Shown piece by piece: positions 1 through 5,580 of a stretch of 7,381 bases of DNA; within the stretch, counting starts at the first letter, position 1, and the number at the start of each line of letters is the position of its first letter. Below the pieces are notes generated by a model, which ran no database searches, was not told the DNA's origin, and saw nothing but the letters and a program-made list of their open reading frames with translations. Made by a program: the position numbers and the translations under genes. Source of the stretch: Burkholderiales bacterium (GTDB taxonomy: Bacteria > Pseudomonadota > Gammaproteobacteria > Burkholderiales > Usitatibacteraceae); contig JANXWW010000341.1 of NCBI GenBank assembly GCA_025350945.1, positions 1 to 7,381 on the forward strand, written 5' to 3'.

Positions 1-1
1 C

Positions 2-388
2 GGATTACACGCGCAAGTCGCAGGCGCACTCGCCTATTTTTACGACAATATGGTCACGCTAGGGTTATCGAATAACGTCACCGCATTTACGGCTTCCGAT
101 TTTGGTCGCACTTTGACCAGTAACGGCGACGGCTCTGATCATGGCTGGGGCTCGCATCACTTTGTAGTCGGTGGTGCGGTGAAAGGCCGTAATTATTACG
201 GTACCTTCCCGATCATGGGGCTAAACAACAATGATGAAGTGGGTAGCGGACGTTTGCTGCCAACGACCTCGGTTGACCAGTACGCCGCAACGATGGCGCG
301 CTGGTTTGGTGTGAGCGATTCCAATCTGAGCTTGGTGTTGCCCAATATTGGCAATTTCTCGACATCCAATTTGGGCTTTATGGTCTAA
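2..388 (+). CDS. DUF1501 family protein, C-terminal part (5' end outside window)
   Basis: An open frame runs in from the left edge (first complete codon at base 2) and stops at TAA 386-388, giving about 128 C-terminal residues. The visible pattern, Ala-rich helix, then NNVTAFTASDFGRTL, then SDHGWGSHHFVVGGAVKG, then YGTFP, is the hallmark end of DUF1501 proteins, a secreted branch of the alkaline phosphatase/sulfatase-like fold. Such proteins are often exported by Tat and encoded beside DUF1800 genes. Their substrate is generally unknown. The Asp-Phe-Gly-Arg and Asp-His residues lie where the family has its conserved metal-site-like motifs. An ATG at 50 is internal and should not be taken as the start, because family similarity continues upstream of it. 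The gene converges on the minus-strand gene at 461-847. Confidence 0.88.
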   Translation, partial: GLHAQVAGALAYFYDNMVTLGLSNNVTAFTASDFGRTLTSNGDGSDHGWGSHHFVVGGAVKGRNYYGTFPIMGLNNNDEVGSGRLLPTTSVDQYAATMARWFGVSDSNLSLVLPNIGNFSTSNLGFMV

Positions 389-390
389 CA

Positions 391-418
391 AAAAACCCTT
401 TCCAAGGTGGGAAGGGTT
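391..418 (-). terminator. Rho-independent terminator for the minus-strand WXXGXW gene
   Basis: A 10-bp stem (394-403 with 409-418, one G-T wobble) closes a 5-base loop. Read on the minus strand it is followed at once by a run of T (the A-run at 389-395). This is the classic intrinsic terminator layout for the gene ending at 461. Read on the plus strand there is no T-run after the stem, so it would serve the DUF1501 gene only weakly, although the hairpin lies just after that stop codon. Confidence 0.8.
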
Positions 419-460
419 CAGTGCTAAAGAATTCAAAGATTCAAGAATTCAAGTTTGCCG

Positions 461-847
461 TTAGCGACGATAGGGATTGTTTGGATAACGATCATGTTGA
501 TTAGGCACGCCATCACCTTCACGATCCCAGCGAGCACGCTCAGAATACCAATAGCCATCACTTTGCACCCAGCGATGCGGTTGGTAATAATAGCCACGTC
601 GCTCGCCGACCCAGTAGCCGTTAACCCACACGTGGCGATATCCGTGGCGATGGTGATTACGCCAGTCCCAGTACCCTGGCGTCCATACATGGCCATAGCG
701 TGGTTGCGGCACGACTTCATAGCGTAACGGGGGCGGAGCAACATAAACGCGAACAATCGAATGCGCTTCAGTAATGGTCGGTATCGCAACCGCGCCCAGC
801 GTTCCGGCCGCGACCAACAAGGACAAAATTGTTTTGCGGATTATCAT
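461..847 (-). CDS. Secreted WXXGXW-repeat protein with Asp/Gly-rich C-terminal motif
   Basis: The product has 128 residues. Residues 1-28 form a Sec signal peptide (Arg-Lys, hydrophobic core, likely cleavage near TEA-HS), so it is periplasmic or surface-exposed. A Pro-rich link follows, then aromatic repeats: W55-TPGY-W60, W74-VNGY-W79 and a longer variant W93 to W100. These match the YXWGXW/WXXGXW repeat family, whose function is not established. The C-terminus (about 107-128) carries RWDREGDGVPNQHDRYP, resembling the DxDGDGVPD calcium loops of thrombospondin type-3 repeats. The start is supported by AGGAGAG 7-8 bases upstream of ATG 847-845. The gene stands alone, with a strong terminator downstream. 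The family assignment is secure; a role in envelope stress or the cell surface is only a guess. Confidence 0.88.
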   Translation of the reverse strand: MIIRKTILSLLVAAGTLGAVAIPTITEAHSIVRVYVAPPPLRYEVVPQPRYGHVWTPGYWDWRNHHRHGYRHVWVNGYWVGERRGYYYQPHRWVQSDGYWYSERARWDREGDGVPNQHDRYPNNPYRR

Positions 848-915
848 AATTTCTCTCCTGAAAAAATGCAGCTTTAATGATGCTGAAATGGTGAGAACCG
901 TGTTGTGTCGAACGC

Positions 916-943
916 TCTATACATACAGTTTAATTAACGTCAT
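916..943 (-). promoter_or_regulatory. Possible sigma70 promoter for the WXXGXW gene
   Basis: On the minus strand ATGACG (943-938, 4 of 6 to TTGACA) and TATAGA (921-916, 4 of 6 to TATAAT) are separated by 16 bases. The start would fall near 909, giving a leader of about 60 bases to ATG 847. The match is modest and was found by eye. Confidence 0.3.
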
Positions 944-980
944 GCCGCGAATGCCGTTTACGAAACCACACGAGACTTCA

Positions 981-1005
981 TAACTGCTTATAACGAGCTG
1001 TAACG
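981..1005 (+). repeat. Three TAAC direct repeats at exact 10-base period
   Basis: TAAC begins at 981, 991 and 1001; the last two copies extend to TAACGA. The 10-base phase puts all copies on one face of the helix. They lie between the divergent WXXGXW and NnrU genes, roughly 65-90 bases upstream of the possible NnrU transcription start. They could be a binding site for a tandem-binding regulator, but no regulator gene is present in the window. Confidence 0.4.
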
Positions 1006-1056
1006 ATTCCGGGTTGACAGTTTCGGTACACGATAGCGCGCCAAAGCAACTGCCGC

Positions 1057-1062
1057 TATGAT
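1057..1062 (+). promoter_or_regulatory. Possible -10 element for the NnrU-hydrolase unit
   Basis: TATGAT (5 of 6 to consensus) lies 28 bases upstream of ATG 1091. No good -35 hexamer stands 16-18 bases upstream. A perfect TTGACA at 1014-1019 is too far away (37 bases) to pair with it. If real, the promoter would need an activator. Confidence 0.28.
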
Positions 1063-1090
1063 GTTGCATTATTAAAAATTTGGAGTATTT

Positions 1091-1669
1091 ATGACCTTGT
1101 TAGTTATCGGCGTTGTCTTGTTTTTGGGCATACATTCTTCGCGCATATTCGCTGACAACACACGCACTCAACTGATTACCAAAATCGGTGCTAACGGCTG
1201 GAAGGGAATTTATTCCATCATCTCGTTAGCAGGTTTTGTGCTCATTATTTATGGTTTCGGCGTAGCGCGTGAAACGCCCGTTATTTTGTGGAATTCGCCA
1301 ACCTGGACGCGCCATCTCGCGGCACTTTTAACGCTGCCCGCATTCATCATGATTGCAGCATCGCAAATTCCGGGCACGCATATCCGCGCCAAACTGAAAC
1401 ATCCGATGGTGTTGGGCGTCAAGCTTTGGGCGTTCGCGCACTTACTGGCAAACGGGCGATTGCATGATGTTGTTTTATTTGGCGCGTTTTTGGTGTGGGC
1501 GGTATTCAGTTTTCGCGCCGCGCGGCAGCGTGATCGCGCAACAGGGACGTTGTACACCACAGTGAGGGCCTGGCGTGACGTGATGGCGATTGTGTTCGGT
1601 ATCGTCGCATGGGCAGCATTTGCGTTTCATCTGCACGGCCGCTGGATTGGCGTGCAGCCTTTCGGTTAA
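1091..1669 (+). CDS. NnrU family integral membrane protein
   Basis: The product is 192 residues and strongly hydrophobic, with about five or six predicted membrane segments (near 1-18, 38-57, 74-92, 108-121, 124-142, 163-181). Family hallmarks are seen: GIHSSRIF near the N-terminus (H15), HPMVLGVKLWAFAHLLANG (H104, H117), then LFGAFLVWAV. NnrU was first noted beside denitrification genes. The family is related to plant zeta-carotene isomerase Z-ISO, a heme protein, and the conserved histidines fit a heme or cofactor role, but bacterial members like this one have no proven activity. No nitric-oxide or nitrite reductase genes are seen nearby, so a denitrification role should not be assumed. The start has a clear GGAG (1082-1085) before ATG 1091. 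The hydrolase gene begins 30 bases after the stop, which suggests co-transcription. Confidence 0.9.
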   Translation: MTLLVIGVVLFLGIHSSRIFADNTRTQLITKIGANGWKGIYSIISLAGFVLIIYGFGVARETPVILWNSPTWTRHLAALLTLPAFIMIAASQIPGTHIRAKLKHPMVLGVKLWAFAHLLANGRLHDVVLFGAFLVWAVFSFRAARQRDRATGTLYTTVRAWRDVMAIVFGIVAWAAFAFHLHGRWIGVQPFG

Positions 1670-1699
1670 AAATATTTTTATACTAAAAAGGATCGGTTG

Positions 1700-2449
1700 A
1701 TGCTGTTCAGATTACTTGCGGTCATGTTGTGCTTTACATTATCCGGATGCGTATTTCCGCGTGCGACCAAAGTGCCGATGGATTCGATCTCATTACCAGC
1801 CTCCGTAACCGAGCGCGCCAAAACCTTGATCGTTTTTTTGCCTGGTGCGCAGGAAGTGCCTGCCGATATTGTGAAGGAAGGATTTATCGAGCAGGTTCGT
1901 ACGCGCAATATCGATGCTGATGTGATGGTCATCGATTCGCATATGGGCTATTTTTTGAAACGCACGTTCGATGTGCGCATTCGCACTGACATTATCGAAC
2001 CGGCACGGGCGAAGGGCTACAAATCCATCTGGCTCGCCGGGATTTCACTCGGCGGTTTTGGCTCGCTCATGTACGCGCGAATCTTTCCGGACGAGATTGA
2101 GGGTGTGATTGCGATTGCACCGTATATAAGCTCCAACGGTGTGTTAAATGAGATCATTGATGCAGGTGGTCTCGCGCGCTGGAAACCTGAATTGCCGTTG
2201 AAACCGGATGACTATGAACGCGATTTGTTGCTGTGGCTGCGCGGCTATGCAGACCCCAACATGAAACGTCCCAGACTCTACATTGGTTACGGCAGCAAAG
2301 ATGGTTTGGATCAATTTCGCCAGCTGATCGGCACGATTTTGCCGCCCGATCAATTGCTCGCCGCACCCGGCGGCCACGATTGGCCGCCGTGGAAACAAAT
2401 GTGGGGCGACGTGCTGGATCGTGTGCCGCTGGAACGCAAAGCAAAATAG
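1700..2449 (+). CDS. Lipoprotein alpha/beta-hydrolase (serine esterase-like)
   Basis: The product has 249 residues. The N-terminus is a lipoprotein signal, with a hydrophobic stretch and lipobox L14-S-G-C17, so the protein is probably membrane-anchored in the periplasm. The alpha/beta-hydrolase fold shows LIVFLPGAQE (strand plus oxyanion-loop region, 43-52), the nucleophile elbow G114-I-S116-L-G-G with Ser116 as nucleophile, a late-strand acidic residue in GYGSKDGLD (D201 or D204), and the catalytic His in PGGHDWPPW (H226). The triad appears complete. Substrate is unknown; small esters or acylated envelope compounds are possible. The start at ATG 1700 is preferred over TTG 1697 because AAGGA at 1688-1692 stands 7 bases before the ATG. 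The gene lies directly behind NnrU, probably in one transcript. Confidence 0.86.
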   Translation: MLFRLLAVMLCFTLSGCVFPRATKVPMDSISLPASVTERAKTLIVFLPGAQEVPADIVKEGFIEQVRTRNIDADVMVIDSHMGYFLKRTFDVRIRTDIIEPARAKGYKSIWLAGISLGGFGSLMYARIFPDEIEGVIAIAPYISSNGVLNEIIDAGGLARWKPELPLKPDDYERDLLLWLRGYADPNMKRPRLYIGYGSKDGLDQFRQLIGTILPPDQLLAAPGGHDWPPWKQMWGDVLDRVPLERKAK

Positions 2450-2478
2450 TTGCATGCATTTTTCTTGCATGAAATGAT

Positions 2479-2500
2479 GATGTCGCGCAGAATAAATATG
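2479..2500 (+). repeat. Copy 1 of a 20-base near-identical direct repeat
   Basis: GATGTCGCGCAGAATAAATA at 2479-2498 matches 3011-3030 at 19 of 20 bases. This copy is noncoding, 35-55 bases upstream of the cupin start codon. It may be part of a promoter or operator region, or simply a small duplication. Confidence 0.65.
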
Positions 2501-2534
2501 CGTTATCTATTCATTAATATTGAGGAGAAATAAT

Positions 2535-2936
2535 ATGCGTCCCATCAGAGTCATGTTGAAAGCTGCCGCGTGTTGCGCCATGTTTGTGGGCTTACTTTCC
2601 GCCACCGCACAAGATTCACCCGGCCGCTCAGAATTAAAACGCGCTGATTTATCCGGCGCACCGGGTATGGAAGTCATCAGTTCCATCGTCGAATTTAAAG
2701 TCGGCGATGAAGTGGGACGTCACACTCATCACGGTGTTGAGAGTGGTTATATCCTGCAAGGTGCCAAGGTTCAATATCCGGGAAAAGAACCGGTCGCCCT
2801 TGAGACTGGTTCACCGATTCTGAATTTGCGCGATATTGCCCACGGTGGCTACAAAGTCGTTGGCGACAAATCATTGAAGCTGTTTACAGTGCATGTGGTG
2901 GACAAGGGCAAACCTTTGTATGAATATGTGAAATAG
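2535..2936 (+). CDS. Secreted small cupin-domain protein
   Basis: The product is 133 residues. Residues 1-25 are a signal peptide (RVMLKAAACCAMFVGLLSATA, likely cleavage before Q26), so the cupin is exported. The cupin core shows VGDEVGRHTHHGVESGYILQG, carrying H63, H65, H66 and E69 of the first metal-binding motif. The second motif is less canonical: PILNLRDIAHGG (about 94-105), with H103 as the likely late histidine. Cupins are small beta-barrels whose chemistry ranges from dioxygenases to isomerases and mere sensors, so no reaction can be named. ATG 2535 is chosen because GAGGAG (2522-2527) precedes it at good spacing; the TTG at 2520 would overlap that site. Neighbours are the hydrolase upstream (85 bases) and a methyltransferase downstream (75 bases). 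Confidence 0.85.
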   Translation: MRPIRVMLKAAACCAMFVGLLSATAQDSPGRSELKRADLSGAPGMEVISSIVEFKVGDEVGRHTHHGVESGYILQGAKVQYPGKEPVALETGSPILNLRDIAHGGYKVVGDKSLKLFTVHVVDKGKPLYEYVK

Positions 2937-3010
2937 CGCATAGACAAGTAATGCGGCATCGGGAAAAATTAATTTACGTTGTTTAATTTTATTTGCGTTC
3001 CGAAAGAGCC

Positions 3011-3030
3011 GATGTCGCACAGAATAAATA
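3011..3030 (+). repeat. Copy 2 of the 20-base near-identical direct repeat
   Basis: GATGTCGCACAGAATAAATA differs from the copy at 2479-2498 by one base. An AAATAAATA-like extension follows, after which both copies reach ATATG. This copy overlaps the most upstream ATG (3012) of the methyltransferase frame, so either the repeat is partly coding or the true start is further downstream (3039 or 3048). Confidence 0.65.
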
Positions 3031-3803
3031 AAATAAATATGGGGGCGATGCGATCAACTGCCGCTGTCGCCCAATATTCAAGACACGATCAATTAACCCT
3101 CGCTGAGCGTGCCTCGCTCAACAAAGTAAAGACGCTGGCGCACGGTAAATCGTTGCTCGATATTGGTGTCGGTGGTGGTCGTACCGTGACGGCGTTGCGC
3201 GAGGTGAGTGACGATTATCTGGGCATTGATAATAGTCCGGAAATGTTGGCCGCGTGCAGGCAGCGCTATCCTGGTGTTCGCTTTGCGCACGCGGACGCGC
3301 GCCAGCTAAGCGATATTGCGGATGGCTCGATTTTTTTGGTGATGTTTAGCTGCAACGGTATTGGCATGGTTTCGCATGATGATCGCCTCAAAATATTGGC
3401 GGAGATTTATCGCGTGCTGCAATCTGGCGGTGTTTTTTTATTTTCAACACATAATCAAAATTGCCCGGATCATACGGCCGGTTTTCAGTTTCCTGAGTTT
3501 GAATTTTCAAAAAATCCAGCGCGCTTGGCGGTGCGATCAGCACGCTTTCTGCGCAGTACGCTGTTGCGCGTACGCAACCGACACCGCTTCGCACAGCACG
3601 ATATACGCACGCCGGAATTTTCAATGATCAACGACGTGTGCCACGATTACGGCGTGATGCTCTACTACATCAGCTTGCATAATCAGCGTCGCCAAATTGA
3701 GGCGCTGGGCTTTAAGGCAAATGCTGCAGCCTACGACAGCAGCGGCGATGTAATCGTCAATGACAGCGTTGAAAGCTCCATTGCTTTTATCGCCCGAAAA
3801 TGA
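3012..3803 (+). CDS. Class I SAM-dependent methyltransferase
   Basis: From ATG 3012 the product is 263 residues. The Rossmann-type SAM fold is clear: motif I L48-LDIGVGGG-R57 binds the SAM methionine end, the acidic D73 in YLGIDNSPEML holds the ribose, D95 in FAHADARQL sits near the adenine, and the motif III region is RVLQSGGVFLFSTHN (134-148). The sequence resembles Methyltransf_11/25-type small-molecule methyltransferases; the C-terminal third (HDYGVMLYYISLHNQRRQIEALGF) is a typical cap over the substrate pocket. The substrate is unknown. There is no membrane segment, so it should be cytosolic. The start is uncertain: ATG 3012 has only a weak GAAAGAG before it, ATG 3039 and ATG 3048 have none, and 3012 lies in a duplicated 20-base element. 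No clear terminator follows the stop. Confidence 0.87.
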   Translation: MSHRINKINMGAMRSTAAVAQYSRHDQLTLAERASLNKVKTLAHGKSLLDIGVGGGRTVTALREVSDDYLGIDNSPEMLAACRQRYPGVRFAHADARQLSDIADGSIFLVMFSCNGIGMVSHDDRLKILAEIYRVLQSGGVFLFSTHNQNCPDHTAGFQFPEFEFSKNPARLAVRSARFLRSTLLRVRNRHRFAQHDIRTPEFSMINDVCHDYGVMLYYISLHNQRRQIEALGFKANAAAYDSSGDVIVNDSVESSIAFIARK

Positions 3804-3929
3804 AATCGCCGCGTGCTTAGGCGGAGCATTTCTAGATTCAAACACTAGCATTGGCGAGCATCTTGAGGCGAAAATGTGTCGTGATGCCCGCCGATATTAG
3901 AGTTTTTATTGCTGGGCTGTGTAGTTTAG

Positions 3930-3957
3930 TCTATTTAGTTCAGTCTATTTAGTTCAG
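3930..3957 (+). repeat. Two perfect 14-base tandem repeats
   Basis: TCTATTTAGTTCAG occurs at 3930-3943 and 3944-3957 without a gap, and a degenerate half copy (GTAGTTTAG) precedes it at 3921-3929. It lies 73-100 bases upstream of the Cys-rich gene at 4030. It may be an operator or a slippage product. The rest of 3804-4029 shows no gene. Confidence 0.6.
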
Positions 3958-3991
3958 TGTAATGCGCTGCATTTGAACTGTTCGGCATTCA

Positions 3992-4022
3992 TTGCGTCCA
4001 AACATGGAACTAAGTGTAATAT
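3992..4022 (+). promoter_or_regulatory. Candidate long-spacer (MerR-type) promoter of the metal gene cluster
   Basis: TTGCGT (3992-3997) and TAATAT (4017-4022) are 19 bases apart, the unusually long spacing used by promoters of MerR-family activators. A dyad TCCA-N4-TGGA (3997-4008) lies within, but its centre is about 4-5 bases left of the spacer midpoint, which weakens the case. Transcription from this -10 would start near 4029-4030, making the first gene leaderless. That fits its lack of a ribosome binding site. Confidence 0.25.
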
Positions 4023-4029
4023 TTCCCAC

Positions 4030-4431
4030 ATGAATCGCCGACATCAAATCTTTTCTGCGTTAATACTGATCGCAAGCCTGCTTTTCACGCAGCTTGCAGT
4101 GGCCGCCTATGCGTGTCCGATGATGTTACGCTCGGTGACTGCTGCTGCCTCGGAAGAGCAAACAGAGTCATTGGATGTGGATGTAATGCCCTGCCACCAG
4201 TGGCGCGACAGCAGCACCGCACGTGCTGCGTTGTGCAAAGCGCATTGCACTAGTGCTGAGCGCACAGTAGGCGATGCGTTTGCCGAGCCGCCAATCGCAT
4301 TTGTGGCCGCCTTTATGGTGACGACTCCGCCGCTTATTGAAACGCCCGTTTCCTCGCCTGAAGCAGCGCCTGGCCTCAGCCACACGCTCGGGCCGCCGCT
4401 CGCCATCACGCACTGCTGCTTGCGCATTTGA
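4030..4431 (+). CDS. Small exported Cys-rich protein of metal-resistance loci
   Basis: The product is 133 residues from ATG 4030. Residues 1-26 form a signal peptide or membrane anchor (MNRRHQIFSALILIASLLF, AVA-AY). The mature part has six cysteines in a recognisable layout: YACPMM (C29), MPCHQW (C55), ALCKAHC (C69, C73) and the C-terminal THCCLRI (C129, C130). A His/Cys-bearing tail HCC-x-R-I preceded by PPLAI is typical of small uncharacterised proteins encoded beside copper and other heavy-metal efflux genes in proteobacteria (from memory, not searched). A periplasmic metal-binding or sensing role is inferred. No ribosome binding site is seen; the transcript may be leaderless, or translation may be coupled to a nine-codon ORF ending in an ATGA overlap. 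A TTG start at 3973 in the same frame is less likely because the signal peptide would then be internal. Confidence 0.72.
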   Translation: MNRRHQIFSALILIASLLFTQLAVAAYACPMMLRSVTAAASEEQTESLDVDVMPCHQWRDSSTARAALCKAHCTSAERTVGDAFAEPPIAFVAAFMVTTPPLIETPVSSPEAAPGLSHTLGPPLAITHCCLRI

Positions 4432-4499
4432 TTCGTCCTCCACGTTGAAAGATCGCACGAGCCTTGTTGGTTCGGCGAAACATTTTCTCGGAGGGCAAT

Positions 4500-5186
4500 A
4501 TGAAAGTGCTAAATTTATTCCTGAAGTTTTTTCCCGTCCGCCTGATGACGGTGATGATTGCTGCGAGTGCCACATCGGTATTCGCGAAACCGATTTCATT
4601 CGCAGATGGTACGACGTTCATGCATGAGCGTGATCGCAACATGCTGGAGACCAATCTTTTTTATGCACCGAAGGTTTGGTTTTCACTTGGCGCGAGCACA
4701 TCGCTCATGCAAAGCGATGACAAAACCAAGCACCACGACGCTGCTTATGCGCAAATTAATTTTTTGTTAAAACGCTGGAACATGCCCAACGCACAAGCCA
4801 ATCTGTTTGTGTCGGGTGGATTGGGCGAGGCGAATGTTCGCGAACAGCATATGAGTGGAAACATCGATGAGCGAGTGAGCGCGCGACGAATAGCGATGCA
4901 AGGCGACTATGAAACACGGCAATTTTATACGTCGCTCAAAATCGATACGCAGGCAAGCTCGCGATATTTTGATCGCTTCGATACGTTTCAAATCGGCTTC
5001 TCGCCCGTCGCGCATGACTACGATGATCTGGCAATATGGTTTATCGCGCAGGTGAAAAAATCGCGCGGCATGGATGATAAAACCGAAGGCGGCGCGTTTT
5101 TGCGGCTCTTCAAAGGCAACATCTGGGTTGAACTCGGCATGAACGAACGCCGCAAGTCACAGCTGATGTTGATGATTAATTATTGA
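4500..5186 (+). CDS. Secreted predicted outer-membrane beta-barrel protein
   Basis: The product has 228 residues. Residues 1-29 are a signal peptide (VRLMTVMIAASATSVFA, cleavage before K30). The mature protein shows alternating aromatic/polar strands (NLFYAPKVWFSLGAS, ANLFVSGGLGEA, RQFYTSLKID, DLAIWFIAQVKK, NIWVELGMNE) and ends in LMLMINY, with the terminal aromatic residue expected for BAM-assembled barrels. Perhaps 8-10 strands are present. It has no cysteines in the mature part, so it is not itself an obvious thiol metal ligand, though His/Met and acidic residues occur in the loops. GGAGG at 4490-4494 before ATG 4500 fixes the start. It sits between the Cys-rich and the HMA genes, with 68 and 19 bases between, so a channel or scaffold role in the same metal system is inferred. 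I do not recognise a named family. Confidence 0.72.
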   Translation: MKVLNLFLKFFPVRLMTVMIAASATSVFAKPISFADGTTFMHERDRNMLETNLFYAPKVWFSLGASTSLMQSDDKTKHHDAAYAQINFLLKRWNMPNAQANLFVSGGLGEANVREQHMSGNIDERVSARRIAMQGDYETRQFYTSLKIDTQASSRYFDRFDTFQIGFSPVAHDYDDLAIWFIAQVKKSRGMDDKTEGGAFLRLFKGNIWVELGMNERRKSQLMLMINY

Positions 5187-5205
5187 TTTTATTTTGGAGA
5201 ACATC

Positions 5206-5580
5206 ATGAAAATATTAAACGTAATGCAGAATAAACGGGTCGCTTTGTTGCAGTCCGTAATCTTATGCGGCGTGGTAACTTTATTAATAACACCGAGCGC
5301 ATTTGCCGCGCAGCAAACCATTCAGGTGGAGCTCGACGGACTCGTGTGCGCGTTCTGCGCGCAGGGTGTGGAGAAAAAAATGAAAGCGCAGGCCGCGACG
5401 GAAAAAGTGTTTGTCAGCCTCGACAAAAAAGTGGCACTCGTCGCGTTAAAAGAAGGCCAGGACATTCTGGATGAAACTATCAAAACAGAAATCACCAACG
5501 CCGGTTATGTGGTCAAAGGGATTAATCGCACCAGCGAATCTTTTGATGCGCTGCGCGCAAAAATCAAAGCCAGCAAATGA
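5206..5580 (+). CDS. Periplasmic heavy-metal-associated (HMA) domain protein, MerP-like
   Basis: The product has 124 residues. Residues 1-34 are a signal peptide (LQSVILCGVVTLLITPSAFA, cleavage before A35), so the domain is periplasmic. The HMA fold follows: QTIQVELDGLVCAFC places C48 and C51 as the metal ligands (G-L-V-C-A-F-C in place of the usual G-M-T-C-x-x-C), then a helix AQGVEKKMK, strand KVFVSLDKKVALV and the terminal NAGYVVKGI. A basic tail (DALRAKIKASK) extends beyond the domain. MerP and CopZ relatives pass a soft metal ion to a membrane partner; the next gene, which overlaps by ATGA, encodes such a partner. GGAG at 5196-5199 before ATG 5206 sets the start; TTG 5194 would use the ribosome site itself. 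Mercury versus copper cannot be decided. Confidence 0.88.
   Translation: MKILNVMQNKRVALLQSVILCGVVTLLITPSAFAAQQTIQVELDGLVCAFCAQGVEKKMKAQAATEKVFVSLDKKVALVALKEGQDILDETIKTEITNAGYVVKGINRTSESFDALRAKIKASK

Noticed and set aside
1014..1019. Perfect TTGACA as a -35 box for the NnrU gene
   Set aside because: No -10-like sequence lies 15-19 bases downstream; the nearest good -10 is 37 bases away.
1667..1680. AT-only palindrome after the NnrU stop as a terminator
   Set aside because: It has no GC stem and no loop, and the next gene begins 20 bases later with its own ribosome site, so read-through is more likely.
2937..2957. Small CGCAT/ATGCG hairpin after the cupin gene as a terminator
   Set aside because: The stem is only 5 bp and no T-run follows.
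4168..4654. Long minus-strand ORFs opposite the Cys-rich and barrel genes
   Set aside because: They are shadows of genes with clear signal peptides and a good ribosome site on the plus strand.
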